DNA of 64,000 nt, taken from contig CM057465.1 in the NCBI GenBank assembly GCA_030035585.1, forward strand, positions 31,266,001 to 31,330,000, read 5' to 3'. The stretch is from Dugong dugon. Taxonomy: Eukaryota > Chordata > Mammalia > Sirenia > Dugongidae. Positions 34,307 to 45,630 of the stretch are shown here, piece by piece; the stretch's first letter is position 1; each line of letters opens with the position of its first letter. The position numbers and the translations under genes are program-made. The notes below the pieces were generated by a model. It worked only from the letters and a program-made list of their open reading frames with translations, had not been told where the DNA came from and searched no databases.

Positions 34307-37300
34307 TTACAATACAGCTCTCATACAATATTTGTCCTTTTCTGATGGACTAATTTTACTCAGCATAATGTCGTCCAGTTTCATCCATGTTATGAGATGG
34401 TTCACAGATTCATTGTTGTTCTTTCTCGTTGCATAGTACTCCATTGTGTGTATGTACCATAGTTTGTTTATCCATTCATCTGTTGACGGACATCTAGGTT
34501 GTTTCCATCGTTTTGCTATTGTGAACAATGCTGCCATGAACATAGGTGTACATATGTCTATTCGAGCGACGACTCCTATTTCTCTAAGATATATTTCTAG
34601 GAGTGGGATTTCTGGATCGTATGGTATGTCTGTTTCTAGCTTTCTGAAGAAGCACCATATCATTTTCCAAAATGGTTGTATCATTTTGCATTCCCACCAG
34701 CAGTGCATAAGAGTTCCCATCTCCCCACAACCCCTCCAACATTTGTTATTTCTAGTGTTTTTGATTCGTGCCAATAATGCCGGGGTGAGATGGTATCTCA
34801 TTGTGGTTTTAATTTGCATTTCTCTAATGGCTAGTGATCGCAAGTATTTCCTCATGTGTCTGTTGGCTGCTTGAATGTCTTCTTTGGTGAAATGTCTGTT
34901 CATTTCCTTTGCCCATTTTTTAATAGGATTATTTGTCTTTTTGTTGTAGAGGTGTTGGATTTTCTTGTAGATTATAGAGATTAGATCTTTGTCTGACTTC
35001 TACTGTCCAAAAATTTTTTCCCAGTCTGTAGGTTCTATTTTGACTCTTTTGGTGAAGTCTTTTGAAGAGCATAGGTGATTGATTTTTAGAAGATCCCAGT
35101 TATCTAGTTTATCTATTGGAGTTTGTGCGTTGATGGTTATGGTTTGTATCCTATTAATGCCATGTATTAAGGCCTGAAGTGTTGGTCCTATTTTTTCTTC
35201 TATGAACTTTATAGTTTTAGGCTTTATATTCAGATCTTTGATCCATTTTGAAGTAGTTTTTGTATACAGCATGAGGTATGGGTCCTGTTTCTTTTTTTTG
35301 CAGATGGATATCCAGTTTTGCCAGCACCATTTGTGAAAAATACTGTCTTTTCCCCATTTGATGGATTTTGAACACTTGTCGAAGATCAGGTGACCATAGG
35401 TGGATGGATTTACATCTGGGGTCTCAATTGGTTAATGTGTCTGTCATTGTACCAGTACCAGGCTGTTTTGACTACTGTAGCTGTATAGTAGGTTTTCAAG
35501 TCAGGTAGTGTGAGTCCTCCAACTTTATTCTTCTTCTTCAGTAGTGCTTTACTTATTCTGGACTCCTTCCCTTTCCATATAAAGTTAATAATTATTTTCT
35601 CCATCTCTTTGAAGAATGTTGTTGGTATTTGGATTGGGATTGCATTGTATTTGTAAATTGCTTTGGGTAGAATTGTCATTTTCACAATGTTGAGTCTGCC
35701 TATCCATGAGCATGGTATGTTTTTCCATTTATGTAGATCCCTTTGGGTTTCATGCAGTAGTGTTTTGTAGTTTTCTTTGTATAGGTCTTTTACATCCCTG
35801 GTCAGATTTATTCCTAAGTATTTTATCTTTTTAGGGGCTATTCAAAATGGTATTGTTTTCCTGATTTCCTTTTCATCATTCTCCTTACTGGTGTATAGGA
35901 ATCCAACTGATTTTTGAATGTTTATCTTGTACCCTGCTACTCTGCTGAATCTTCCTATTAGTTCCAGTAGATTTCTCGTGGAGTCTTTAGGGTTTTCTAT
36001 GTATAGTATCATATCATCTGCAAACAGGGACAGTTTAACTTCTTCATTACCAATTTGGATGCCCTTTATTTCTTTTTCTTGCCTCATTGCTCTAGCTAGA
36101 ACTTCCAGCACAATGTTAAATAGGAATGGTGATAAAGGGCATCCTTGTCTTGTTCCTGTTTTCAAGGGGAATGTTTTCAGCCTCTCTCCATTAAGAATGA
36201 TGTTGGCCGTTGGTTTTGCACAGATGCCCTTTATTATGTTGAGAAATTTCCCTTCTATACCTATTTCATTGAGAGTTTTTATCAGGAATGGGTGTTGGAC
36301 TTTGTCAAATGCCTTTTCTGCATCAATTGAGATGATCATGTGATTCTTTTCTTTCCTTTTATTTATGTGGTGGATTACGTTGATTGATTTTCTAATGCTG
36401 AACCATCCTTGCATAACTGGTATGAATCCTACTTGGTCATGCTGTATTATATTTTTGATATGATGCTGAATTCTATTGGCTAGAATTTTGTTCAGAATTT
36501 TTGCATCTATATTCATGAGAGATATTAGTCTGTAATTTTTTTTTTTGTGACCTCTTTGCCTGGTTTTGGTATCAGCGTTATGGTGGCTTCATAGAATGAA
36601 TTTGGAAGTGATGCTTCCTCTTCTATGCTCTGAAATAGCTTTAGTACTGGTCCAAGCTCTTCTGTAAATGTTTTGTAGAATTCTCCAGTGAAGCCACCTG
36701 GGCCAGGGCTTTTTTTGGTTGGGATTTTTTTTTATTACCTTTTCAATCTCTTCTCTTGTTATGGGTCTGTTCAGATTTTCAACATCATTTTCTTGTAGTT
36801 TCAGTAGTCCATGTGTTTCTAGAAATTTATCCATATCCTCTAGGTTTTCAAAGTTGTTGGAGTATATTTTTTCATAATATTCTGTTATAATCCTTTTTAT
36901 TTCAGTTCGGTCTGTTGTAATGTCCCCCATTTCATTTCTTATTTGGGTTATTTGTGTCCTCTCCTGTTTTTCTTTTGTCAGTCTGGCCAGTGGTTTGTCG
37001 ATTTTGTTGTTTCTTTCAAAGAACCAACTTTTGGTGGTGTTGATTCTTTCTATTGTTTTTCTGTTCTCTATTTCATTTATTTCTGCTCTGATCTTTACTA
37101 TTTCCTTTCTTCTGGTGGTTGTCGGCTTTTTTTGCTGTTCTCTTTCTATTTGTTTGAGTTCTGTAGTTAATGTTTTGATTTTGTCCCTTTCTTCTTTTTT
37201 GATATGTGCATCTATTGCTATGAATTGTCCTCTGAGGACTGCCTTTGCTGTGTCCCAAAGGTTTTGGCATGATGTGTTTTCATTCTCATTTGATTCTAAA

Positions 37301-38115
37301 AATTTTTTGATTCTATCTCTGATTTCTTCTATTACCCAGTGATGTGTAAGCAGGGTATTATTCAGTTTCCATGTAGTTGATTTTTTTTCCTTGCTCTTTA
37401 TATTCTTAATGTCTACCTTGATGGCATTGTGGTCAGAGAAGATACTTTGAATTATCTCAACGTTTTGGATCTTGTTGAGGATTGCTTTGTGGCCTAAGAT
37501 GTGGTCTATTCTGGAGAATGTTCCATGTGCTTTGGAAAAGAACGTGTACTTTGCAGTGGTTGGATGGAGTGTTCTATATATGTTTATGAGGTCCAGTTGG
37601 CTGATTGTGTCCTTTAGGTCTTCTGTATCTTTGCTGAGTTTCTTCTTAGTTGTTCTGTCCTTTACTGAGAGTGGTTTGTTGAAGTCTCCTACTATTATTG
37701 TGGAACTGTCAATTTCTCTTTTCAGTGTTGTTAGAGTTTGTTTTATGTATTTTGGGCCCTGTCATTGGGTGCGTAGATGTTTATTATGGTTATGTCTTCC
37801 TGATGGATCATCCCCTTAATCATTACATAGTGTCCTTGTTTGTCTTTTATGGTAGATTTTGTTTTAAATTCAATTATCTGAGATTAGAATTGCCACTCCT
37901 GCTCTTTTTTGGTAGTTGTTAGCTTGATATATTTTTTTCCAACCTTTGACTTTTAATAAATTCACATCTTTGTTTCTAAAGTGTGTCTCTTGTAGACAGC
38001 ATATTGATGGATCCTGTTTTCTTATCCATTCTGTCACTCTCCATCTCTTTATGGGTGCATTGAGTCCATTTACATTCAGTGTAATTATTGATATATGTGA
38101 GTTTGTTGCTGTCAT
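34307..38115 (-). pseudogene. L1 ORF2 (endonuclease / reverse transcriptase), broken
   Basis: Span of 3.8 kb equals about 1270 codons, the usual ORF2p length. The N-terminus (38115 down to 37870) begins MTATNSHISIITLNVNGLN and contains SICCLQETH, the APE-type endonuclease with the Asn and Glu of its active site. The central part (36516-35842) holds reverse transcriptase with [14 protein letters not shown] and the catalytic FADDMILY. The end (34903-34307) has the Cys/His cluster [21 protein letters not shown]2p would nick target DNA and copy RNA at the nick. The first frame ends in a stop after about 81 codons and the frame shifts at least once, between 35410 and 35272. Coding pieces remain at 36930-36589, 35685-35410 and 35272-35000. 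Confidence 0.92.
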
Positions 38116-38564
38116 TTTGTAGTGCTTTTTTTTGTGGTGCTGAAGTTTTCTTTGTTCTTATTACTCTCTTGTGCTGAGTTACTTTTGTTTGTGGATTTTT
38201 TTTTTCATTTCTTTTGTTTTTGCCGAGACTTTATGTTTTTCGTCTTTATTTTTATGATTTGGTTTGTTAACTTTCTTTGTGGTTACCATGAATTTTGCCC
38301 TTATCTTTCTAAGTTCGAAGCAGTCTACCATTACTTGGTATCGCCTTGCCTTCCTCTCCATTAGAAGGTTCTATACCTATGCCGTTTATTCCCTCTTTCA
38401 TTGTTTTGATGTTGTTGTCATCTATCGATTGACTGCTCTGATTCCCTGTTGTATTTCTTTTGGTTTTGGATAGTCTTTGAGAGTTCATTTCCTAGATTGG
38501 TATCTGGCTGGTACGATCCTGCATCCTAGGTTCTGCCTGTGAGCTGAAGCTGTTTGTCCTCAGA
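38116..38564 (-). other. Inter-ORF spacer of the L1, unusually long
   Basis: There are 449 bases between the end of ORF1 and the ORF2 ATG, against about 60 in human L1. On the minus strand it holds a 60-codon frame (38361-38179) starting MERKARRYQVMVDCFELRKI and ending in a Lys-rich run. Whether this is an in-family feature or a remnant of an extended ORF1 end cannot be told from one copy. Confidence 0.6.
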
Positions 38565-39559
38565 TCAAAGAACTCCCTTTAATAATTCTTGTAAGTTTTG
38601 TTTGAGTTTTACATATTCCCTTAATTTCTGTTTATCTGGAAATGACCTAATTTTACCATCAAATTTGAATGAGAGTTTTGCAGCGTATATTATTCTTGGC
38701 TGGCAAGTTTTTTCTTTCAAGATTTTATATATGTCATCCCATGGCCTTCTTGCCTGCATGATTTCTGCTGAATAATCTGAGCTTAGTCTTATTGTTTCTC
38801 CTGTGTATGTGACTTCTTGTTTTTCATGAGCTTCTCTCAGGATTGTTTGTTTGTCTTTCATTTTGGCGAGTGTGAATATGATATGCCTTGGTGATTTTCT
38901 TTTGGGGTCTCTTCTATATGGGATTCGTTGAGCTTCTTGGATGGCCAGCTTTTCATCTTTCGTGAACTGTCAGCAGTTCCTCAATGATCCTCTCTGTGTT
39001 TTCTGTTTTCTCCCCCTGTTCTGGAATTCCAATCACTCATAAATTTTTGCTTTTAATTGTGTCCCACATAACTCTCAGGGTCTCTTCATTTTTCCTTGTT
39101 CTTTTTTCTGAGTTTTCCTGAAACAGAGTTGTATCCAAGTGTTTGTCTTCAATTCCACTGATCCTGTCTTCAACTGTGAAATCTGCTTCTCAGCCCTTCT
39201 ATGACAGCATCCATTTCTGAACTCTTGTTATTTATCTTTTGGATTTCTAATTGTTGTCATTGTATAATTTCTAGTTGTGAATTTATTTTGGCATTTTGTT
39301 CCTGCATCATCTTCCTGAAATCTTCCAATTTTTTGTGGGTATTTTCCATGAATTTGTCTATTTTGTCCTCATGTTTGTCTGCTTTTTGCCTCAGTTCTTG
39401 GAGAATTCTGAGTATGACAGATTTGAATTCCCTATGAGGTAGTTCTAGTGCATTTTCTTCCAGAAAAGAGTCATCTGGTGTTTTATTTTGGACGCCTCCT
39501 GGAACCATCCTGTCCTGATTTTGTAAATGTTTAGATACTGTCTGCTGTTTTCGGGGCAT
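38565..39559 (-). pseudogene. L1 ORF1 (RNA-binding chaperone), broken
   Basis: The N-terminus (39559 down to 39257) begins MPRKQQTVSKHLQNQDRMV and passes into a heptad-like coiled coil (LRILQELRQKADKHEDKID). The C-terminal domain (38861-38565) shows EVTYTGETIRLSSDYSAEIM and PWDDIYKILKEK, matching the ORF1p C-terminal domain that binds RNA. The span of about 331 codons is close to the usual 330-340. The two pieces are in different frames, so at least one frameshift lies between them. ORF1p normally trimerises through the coiled coil and coats L1 RNA. Confidence 0.88.
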
Positions 39560-41445
39560 TCAGTAGTTATTTTTCTCATTTATTGATTGTAGATTTTTTT
39601 GTTTCATCCTTTTTTTAAAAAAAAAATTGACTATGTCTGAGCAGGCAGATTGTGCGTTCTTTGTTGTTTGCTCGTCTGTGCACTCGATACTTTTTGCCTC
39701 CTTCTCCAACTGGCAGGGTCAGTCACTCAGATATGGTACAGCAGGGCAGGTCTAGCTGAGAGGAGTTACTGGGACAGGTTGTTTGTGGCACTTACTATAG
39801 CCAGCAGAGCGGGTCGGTAATCAGTGCAGGGCAGGTTCCAGTAGGCCCTGCCCTTGCTGCTTGGTGGTGTGATGTCAAGCGCATGGTGCAGGTAGGCAGG
39901 ATGCAGTGGGGAGACTGTTATGTGTGGAGCTAAGACAGATATGGGAGAGAGGAGAGAGGAACAGGAGCCAAAAACATACAAACAAACAAAAAAGAATGCT
40001 ACGGGAGCTTGCCGTTGGAATGGAGAGATGAGAGACAATGAAATGGAGAGAAACAGAAAGGGGAAGAGGAAGAAAAGAAAAGAATGAATAAATAAGAATC
40101 AGAAAGGTTAAAGAACCACAAAGTTCCCAGGGACCATACCGGTGCAGCTATGAGGTCTGGGGAAGTCGCTTTCAGGTGTTGCAATACAGCCTGGCTAGAA
40201 GGCGTAGAGGTATACAATGCCTGGTATTCAGGGATCCGAAAGAGAAGGAAGATATAGAGGGATGAGAAACTGAGCAATGAGGAAAGACAAAAATGGAAAA
40301 AGAGGGAAAAGAAAACAAAACAAATTAAAAAACAAAAAGAAAGGCCCCCCAAAAAAACAGAAAAAAAAAAAAATGAAAAAAGAAATATCTTCAGGGATCC
40401 CTCTGCACGTCTGTGGAAACTGAAGGGGAGTTCCTTGTCACGCAGTTCCGCCTGGCCAGAAAGAGCTCCCAACTCAAGAAAATGAAAAGAAAACGAACAA
40501 ACAATTCAAAATGAACACATTAACAAAAGCCCTGGGATCCCACCAGCGTGGTAGCCCAGACCAGGAAGCAGCTCCACACTCGAATGGAGCTCTGCAGCCC
40601 CTCAGGAAGAAGCAAAGATGGCGCATGGAGCCAGGCACTCGAGCTAAAGGAGGGGGAGGCGGCGATAGGCAAGCGAGAAATCAAAAGAAGCAGAAAAAAA
40701 AAGCAACACTCGCAGCCAACAAATGTCACTCAGAGAGCCAGCTAATGCGGGCTGGTGTTTCTAGACAAGAGACTGTGTCTGCAGCAAGTGGAGGGGGCCG
40801 AGTATGGGTGAAGAAGGGTAGAGAGTGGGAAAGCGTATATCACAAATTACCGGCACTCTGCAGCCCCTCAGGAAGAAGCAAAGATGGCGCACAGAGCAAG
40901 GCACTTGAGCGAAAGGAGGGAGAGATGGCCAGAGGCAAGGAAGAAATCAAAAGAAGTGGAAAAATCAACACCAACAGCCAACAAATGGCACCCAGAGAGC
41001 CGCCTGCTTGGGTGTGTGGAATCCAAGCAGCTGCTGCTTCCCGGTCAAGAGACTGTGGCCATGGGAAGCAGAGGAGGCTGAGCTGGGGCGAAGAGGGGTG
41101 GGGGGTGGGAAAGGGCACACCGCAAATTACCGGTTGTTTTGTCTCCCGCTGGAAGCTCCGTGAGGCTGCTTTCTTGTACCCCCTTTTGCTGTTCCCCGAT
41201 AGGAATCCAAGATGGTGGATCCGCGCTGCGTTAGCTGGTAGGGGACCTCTGCATGAATCTCTCCTTGCTCTTCATTCTCTGTCAGTTTTCTCACTCCATT
41301 TGGTGCTTGGCTGAATTCTTTATCTCTTCATTTGATGTTTTAGGGTTTCAGGATTGTTGTATTCTTTGTTCGGCTTAGTTTTTCGGATCTTTGCTGTGGA
41401 GGTACAGCGTGGTGCTTCTGCCTAGAGCACCATTTTGCCCGAACC
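39560..41445 (-). promoter_or_regulatory. L1 5' UTR with two tandem promoter-like units
   Basis: Two adjacent units, 40590-40853 and 40856-41133, begin on the plus strand with CTCTGCAGCCCCTCAGGAAG and end with CAAATTACCGG. They share AGCAAAGATGGCGCA, GAAATCAAAAGAAG and AAGAGACTGTG. The period is 266 bases. The units are GC-rich and contain a YY1-type core (AAGATGG) on the plus strand. Tandem 5'-UTR units are known in mouse L1 as promoter monomers; here the same role is inferred. Confidence 0.7.
40511..41314 (+). other. Antisense ORF of 267 codons across the L1 5' UTR
   Basis: An open frame runs opposite to the L1 and outward through its 5' end, starting MNTLTKALGSHQRGSPDQEA. It is rich in Lys, Arg, Ser and Gly and crosses both tandem units in different frames, because the period of 266 is not a multiple of three. 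Primate L1 has a short antisense ORF0 in its 5' UTR; this is comparable in position but much longer and not similar in sequence as far as I can tell. GC-rich DNA often has long chance frames, so coding is unproven. Confidence 0.35.
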
Positions 41446-41456
41446 TCCTGTCATTT

Positions 41457-44400
41457 ATTTTTACTTATGCACTGCTAAGGCAAAATCCATTCTAAGGTTT
41501 TATCAGTTCTGACATATCTGTTCTTGCCATCATGGAAACGGAACAAAATTTTGAATATTGATTAATTTTTTTTCAGTGACCAAACAATGATGGCCAAATC
41601 TCAGGTCTATTTAGAGCAGCAAATAATTTTATGAGGCTGATAAATATCACATTTGAATACAAAATTTTTTCAACAATTACTTTTCAACAGTGTTCACATA
41701 TTGGAAGCATTATTTTTAGATTTGAGATCAAAGACAGTTGATTTATTAAGAAAATAACAACTACCTTATAAATCACTTAAGCTGTAATTTTAAATGCCAT
41801 CCACTCTCCCCCAATGATTTTATTCTTTGTTTTTAATTCTGTGATTTTGCTACTGGTTAACCAATTACTGAACAATTCAGCTACAGAATCAGTGAGTATC
41901 ATTTAATGAAAAGGGCTTCGATCTAAAAAAAGAATTCAAGCTCATCCACACAAAGGGATAAACCCAATTTATTAGATTATTTCAAAGTAAACTTTTGGGA
42001 TTGAGTTAAAGCCCCAGACTAGGAATAAAGACACATAGATGTTAGTCCCAGTTCTGCCACAAAACAGCATGTGATCATTGGCAAACCACCTCTCAAACAC
42101 AAATTTTCTCATATCTATATTGGGATAATAATTTCTACCCTCCCACCCTTACAGGGATGTTGTCAGAATTAATTAAGGTCACAGATATGCCAGGGCTTTA
42201 TAAATGTCATTATGTTTTATTCATATTATTTGTTTCAGAACAGTTAATGTGCGTGAGTAATGCAACTGCATACCCATTGTTAACTAATGTCTTCAGTACA
42301 GGACCCCTATTGAGACAGTCATGAGTTCTCTTTGTTCAATATGTTAATATAATGAATTTTAATTCTACTCAAAGGATATTTCTCCATTATTTTTTGTAGA
42401 ATTTTTTTAAAAATTACTTTTCTGTATTTGTTTTTTGTCTCTTTGGTAACTGAGTCAGGTGTCCAAGTACTGCAGTGATTTCACAAGATTTTCTAACATT
42501 TTTAGAGAAAAATATAATAAAATATATCTAACTTGTATTACTATACTTACACATTTATATATATATTAAAAAGATGGTAAGATCACAGGCAACTTTCTAC
42601 TACTCTTTGAAAGTCTCTCAAAATTACGTGGAAATCTCAATTTAAACTGATTTTCATAGAAATATTCTAAAATCTTTCTACTCTTTGTTTCCTTTTTTAC
42701 TGTGTGATATGCGAAGTAGCACAGTTTATGTCTTAAAAATCACAGCTATATTTTAATATGGGTTTTCTCTAAATATTTTTAATTAGGTACTTTTCTTTTT
42801 CTATGGACCTATTCCATTGTTGCCACAGGATTGCCAATAACTCTGTTATTCACCATGTATAATTCAAATTAACACTAAATTTCAGAAAAAATGTATCAAT
42901 TTCACTGTCTCTTTATTCATGTTTTTTTATCCACAAATGATTTTTAAGAATGTGGTAAAAAAAAAATTATATAGTTTATGTATCCGTTCTCTGTTTAGTC
43001 TCTTTTCTACATTGACTTGGGTTATTTAATGATTTCTTCTAGGAACAATCCATCCTATTATCACTTAGCAATATGTGAAATGAATGGCTAACCTTAGTGA
43101 AAATTAAATGTCACTCACTATGACAACAGAGGCAAACTGAATATCCTAAAGCATAAACTTTTTACTTATTTCTCATAATGAAAATATGTAAATGTACAAA
43201 CCATATTTTGTAAAACTAAGATATAATGCTTCCTTACATATATAATACAATCAAACCATTAAATATTGGATAGTAATTATTGTATTTCACCAAGGGCTAG
43301 TAAAGATATCTCTCACAAATATATTTCGTTTTCCTAGTCCTGTACTGCTTTTATTTAGTCTTCCAGTTTTTTTGTGTGTCAATAAAATGAGTTTACACTT
43401 AAATTTTAAGACTTTCATCAAGAAACAACTTAGGATATAAATATCATGAAGTTACAACATTTCATTTAAGGTGATAGATGCATGCTATTTTGTCTGTTTA
43501 CTGTGATTTATGCCACAGAATCATCCATTTGTTTGCAACTAATTTCTTGTCCCATCATTTTGTATTTAGTAAAGAAGTCATTTTTTCTACTTTCAGTCTT
43601 ATCATGCTTTCTTCCAATTATCAGGATATTTCATCTACTGACGCAAGATAATTGGTGATGAATACAATATAAAGTAAAAGAATTGTACACCATATTGTTT
43701 TATTTGAAACTGTTTGCCTACCAAGCATAATGAATCATAATTGGTAACTTGTTAAATATATCTCTGATCTACAAATAACTCTGATTGCCAAAAAAAAAAA
43801 AAAAAAAAAAAAAACAGTTTTAACTTACCAGTTTGAATCACCAGCATCAGTATTTGTAAGAATCTGTCCTGGTACTGGTTGATCTGCAAGTTCTAGCTAA
43901 AATAACAGTTAGTTATTTCTGATATCTTAATAAATATGGTTTGTCTTTCTGTACAGGCAGTCTTACAGCATCTAGTTATATTCTGATTGCATTATATAGG
44001 ATAATCGTCTAATTATTTGATAGTTCTTCCTTAGATCTCAATGTGAATTTTTACATGCCAAACCATCCAAAATATACTATCCAAATTTTGGGAAAACCAT
44101 CTGGCTCTTTTTGCTAGATGTAATTTACAGACAAATGGACAGAAGTTTCATTTGTAATATAGAGATTCTGTTTAAATTTAATGGTTCTAAATGATTGCAG
44201 CTTTAAGATGCATGTACACCCTGTTATTATCATCAACAGTAAGCACAGGCTGTCTAACTTGCCCTTCTCTTGTTAATATTTTAGGTCTTATAACACCTTC
44301 GGACTCTCAGTCTACTTGAATGGAATTTCTCAGTATAAGTAACTTTATATATTTAACCAAAATCATTGAGTTATTGCCTATAAATATGAAAGAAGCAAAT

Positions 44401-44657
44401 AACATTTCCAAGGGCCTCATTTAATAATTTTCTTATGAGCTTGGTCAAAACCTAGTCCATCCTTTAGAGAGACAGCATTATGCAAAGTCAATATTACATG
44501 GGTTTTAAAATTATAGAGTTTTGAATTTTCATCCCAGCTCTACCACCTATAATCTTGCTGCCTTGCACATATTAGGTAACTTTTCTGAGCCTTGTTTTTT
44601 TAATGTGTACAATAGGATTATGAAACCAATTTATTACATAGCTGTAACAATTACAAA
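41457..44657. other. AT-rich intergenic DNA with one MIR relic
   Basis: A plus-strand MIR lies at about 42000-42215 (CCCCAGACTAGGAATAAAG, TCCCAGTTCTGCCAC, TTGGGATAATAATTTCTACC). A long A run occurs at 43790-43814. I see no gene. Otherwise the block is plain, low in repeats, and could hold regulatory DNA that sequence alone does not reveal. Confidence 0.6.
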
Positions 44658-44866
44658 AGGTCCCTGGGTGGCACAAACATTTAATCGCTTGACTAGTAGC
44701 AAAAAGGTTGGCAGTTCAAACCCATTAGGAGGCACCTCGGAAGACAGGACTGGCAATCTGCTTCTGAAAGGTCACAGCTTTGAAAATCCTATGGAGCAGT
44801 TCTACTCTGCTCACACGAGGTCACCATGAGTTGAATTGATTCAACACCAACTAATAACAATAATTA
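44658..44866 (+). mobile_element. AfroSINE-related copy, type C
   Basis: Head GGTCCCTGGGTGGCACAAAC, B-box region GCAGTTCAAACCC, middle GCACCTCGGAAGACAGGAC and GAAAGGTCACAGC, and tail CACCATGAGTTGAATTG followed by AACTAATAACAATAA. It is a complete plus-strand type C copy. Confidence 0.85.
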
Positions 44867-45435
44867 CAGATTATACATGCACACATGCATCTATTTAGTG
44901 TATAATGGCTTCATTATAACTTAATGTCTGTCTTCTGTAGTATAAAAAAAAGTCTACTCACTGATCTCCCTCACTTTATCTGCCTTCTAAATTATCAGAG
45001 TAATCTGCTTGTTGCAGGAGCCCTAGTTTGAGTTTGAGGTACACTGTGCATGTCTTGATACTTGGTACAGCAGGACCACCAAGATTCTTACAGAAAATAT
45101 ATTATAAGGAAATACTATATATTTAATCACAGAGATTTGCTTTAAGGTTGCTAATCTAACTTTTGAGAGGAGGGAGTATTCTCAGTACAATCTGGTACCT
45201 GTAAATCAGATTGATCCCAAGCCAAGCTCTCGTAGAATTATGGCCAATGCTCACCAATCACACTGAAAAATAAGAGTAAATTAAAATTAAAAGTATTTTT
45301 TCCACATTTTATGTCAACCATCAACAGCTTTAGTGTTGGCAGCTTTTTGTAATGTAGTGTCATAGCACCCTAAATCCAGATATCCGTACTTTAACGCTGG
45401 TGTCTGCAGACTCTAACTTGGATATCCATGACGTT

Positions 45436-45630
45436 AATCGTGAAATGGTTAAGAGCAACGATTCTGGAGCTTGCTTGTCCTGGCTCTGCCACTTAGGAGC
45501 TGTGTGATCTTTGGAAGCCTTGTACTTCCATCTACTCATGTGTAAAATGGGAATAATAAGAACTCACTACAACATCATAGGTAAAACGCTTTGTATATTG
45601 CCTGATGTGTGGAGAGTACTACAAAAGTCT
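45436..45630 (+). mobile_element. MIR SINE
   Basis: Clear MIR order: AATGGTTAAGAGCAACGATTC, CTGGCTCTGCCACTTAGGAG, CTGTGTGATCTTTGG, GTGTAAAATGGGAATAATAAG. Near full length, tRNA-like head included. Confidence 0.85.

Larger units (their letters stand above)
33105..41445 (-). mobile_element. Near-full-length L1 of the elephant lineage with matching target duplications
   Basis: TCCTGTCATTT at 33094-33104 and again at 41446-41456 gives an 11-bp target duplication. The 5' tip on the minus strand begins GGTTCGGGCAAAATGGTGC. Order on the minus strand: 5' UTR with two tandem units (about 41445-39560), ORF1 (39559-38565), a 449-base spacer, ORF2 (38115-34307), a long 3' UTR (34306-about 33124) and an impure A tail. 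Total length is 8.3 kb, longer than human L1 because of the long UTRs. Both ORFs are broken, so it is not active, but long frames and intact ends make it one of the younger insertions here. Confidence 0.93.

Noticed and set aside
34050-34436. 128-codon plus-strand frame
   Set aside because: It crosses from the L1 3' UTR into antisense ORF2, so it is composed of two unrelated parts.
34446-34874. 142-codon plus-strand frame
   Set aside because: It lies exactly opposite L1 ORF2 C-terminal coding DNA and has the Phe/Ile/Leu/Ser-rich composition expected for the antisense of an A-rich gene.
36920-37922. Several hydrophobic plus-strand frames that look like membrane proteins
   Set aside because: They are antisense shadows of L1 ORF2; T-rich antisense DNA yields artificial membrane-like stretches.
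39999-40472. 157-codon minus-strand frame in the L1 5' UTR
   Set aside because: Phe/Ser-rich low-complexity translation of purine-rich DNA on the other strand, with no known L1 5'-UTR protein of this kind.
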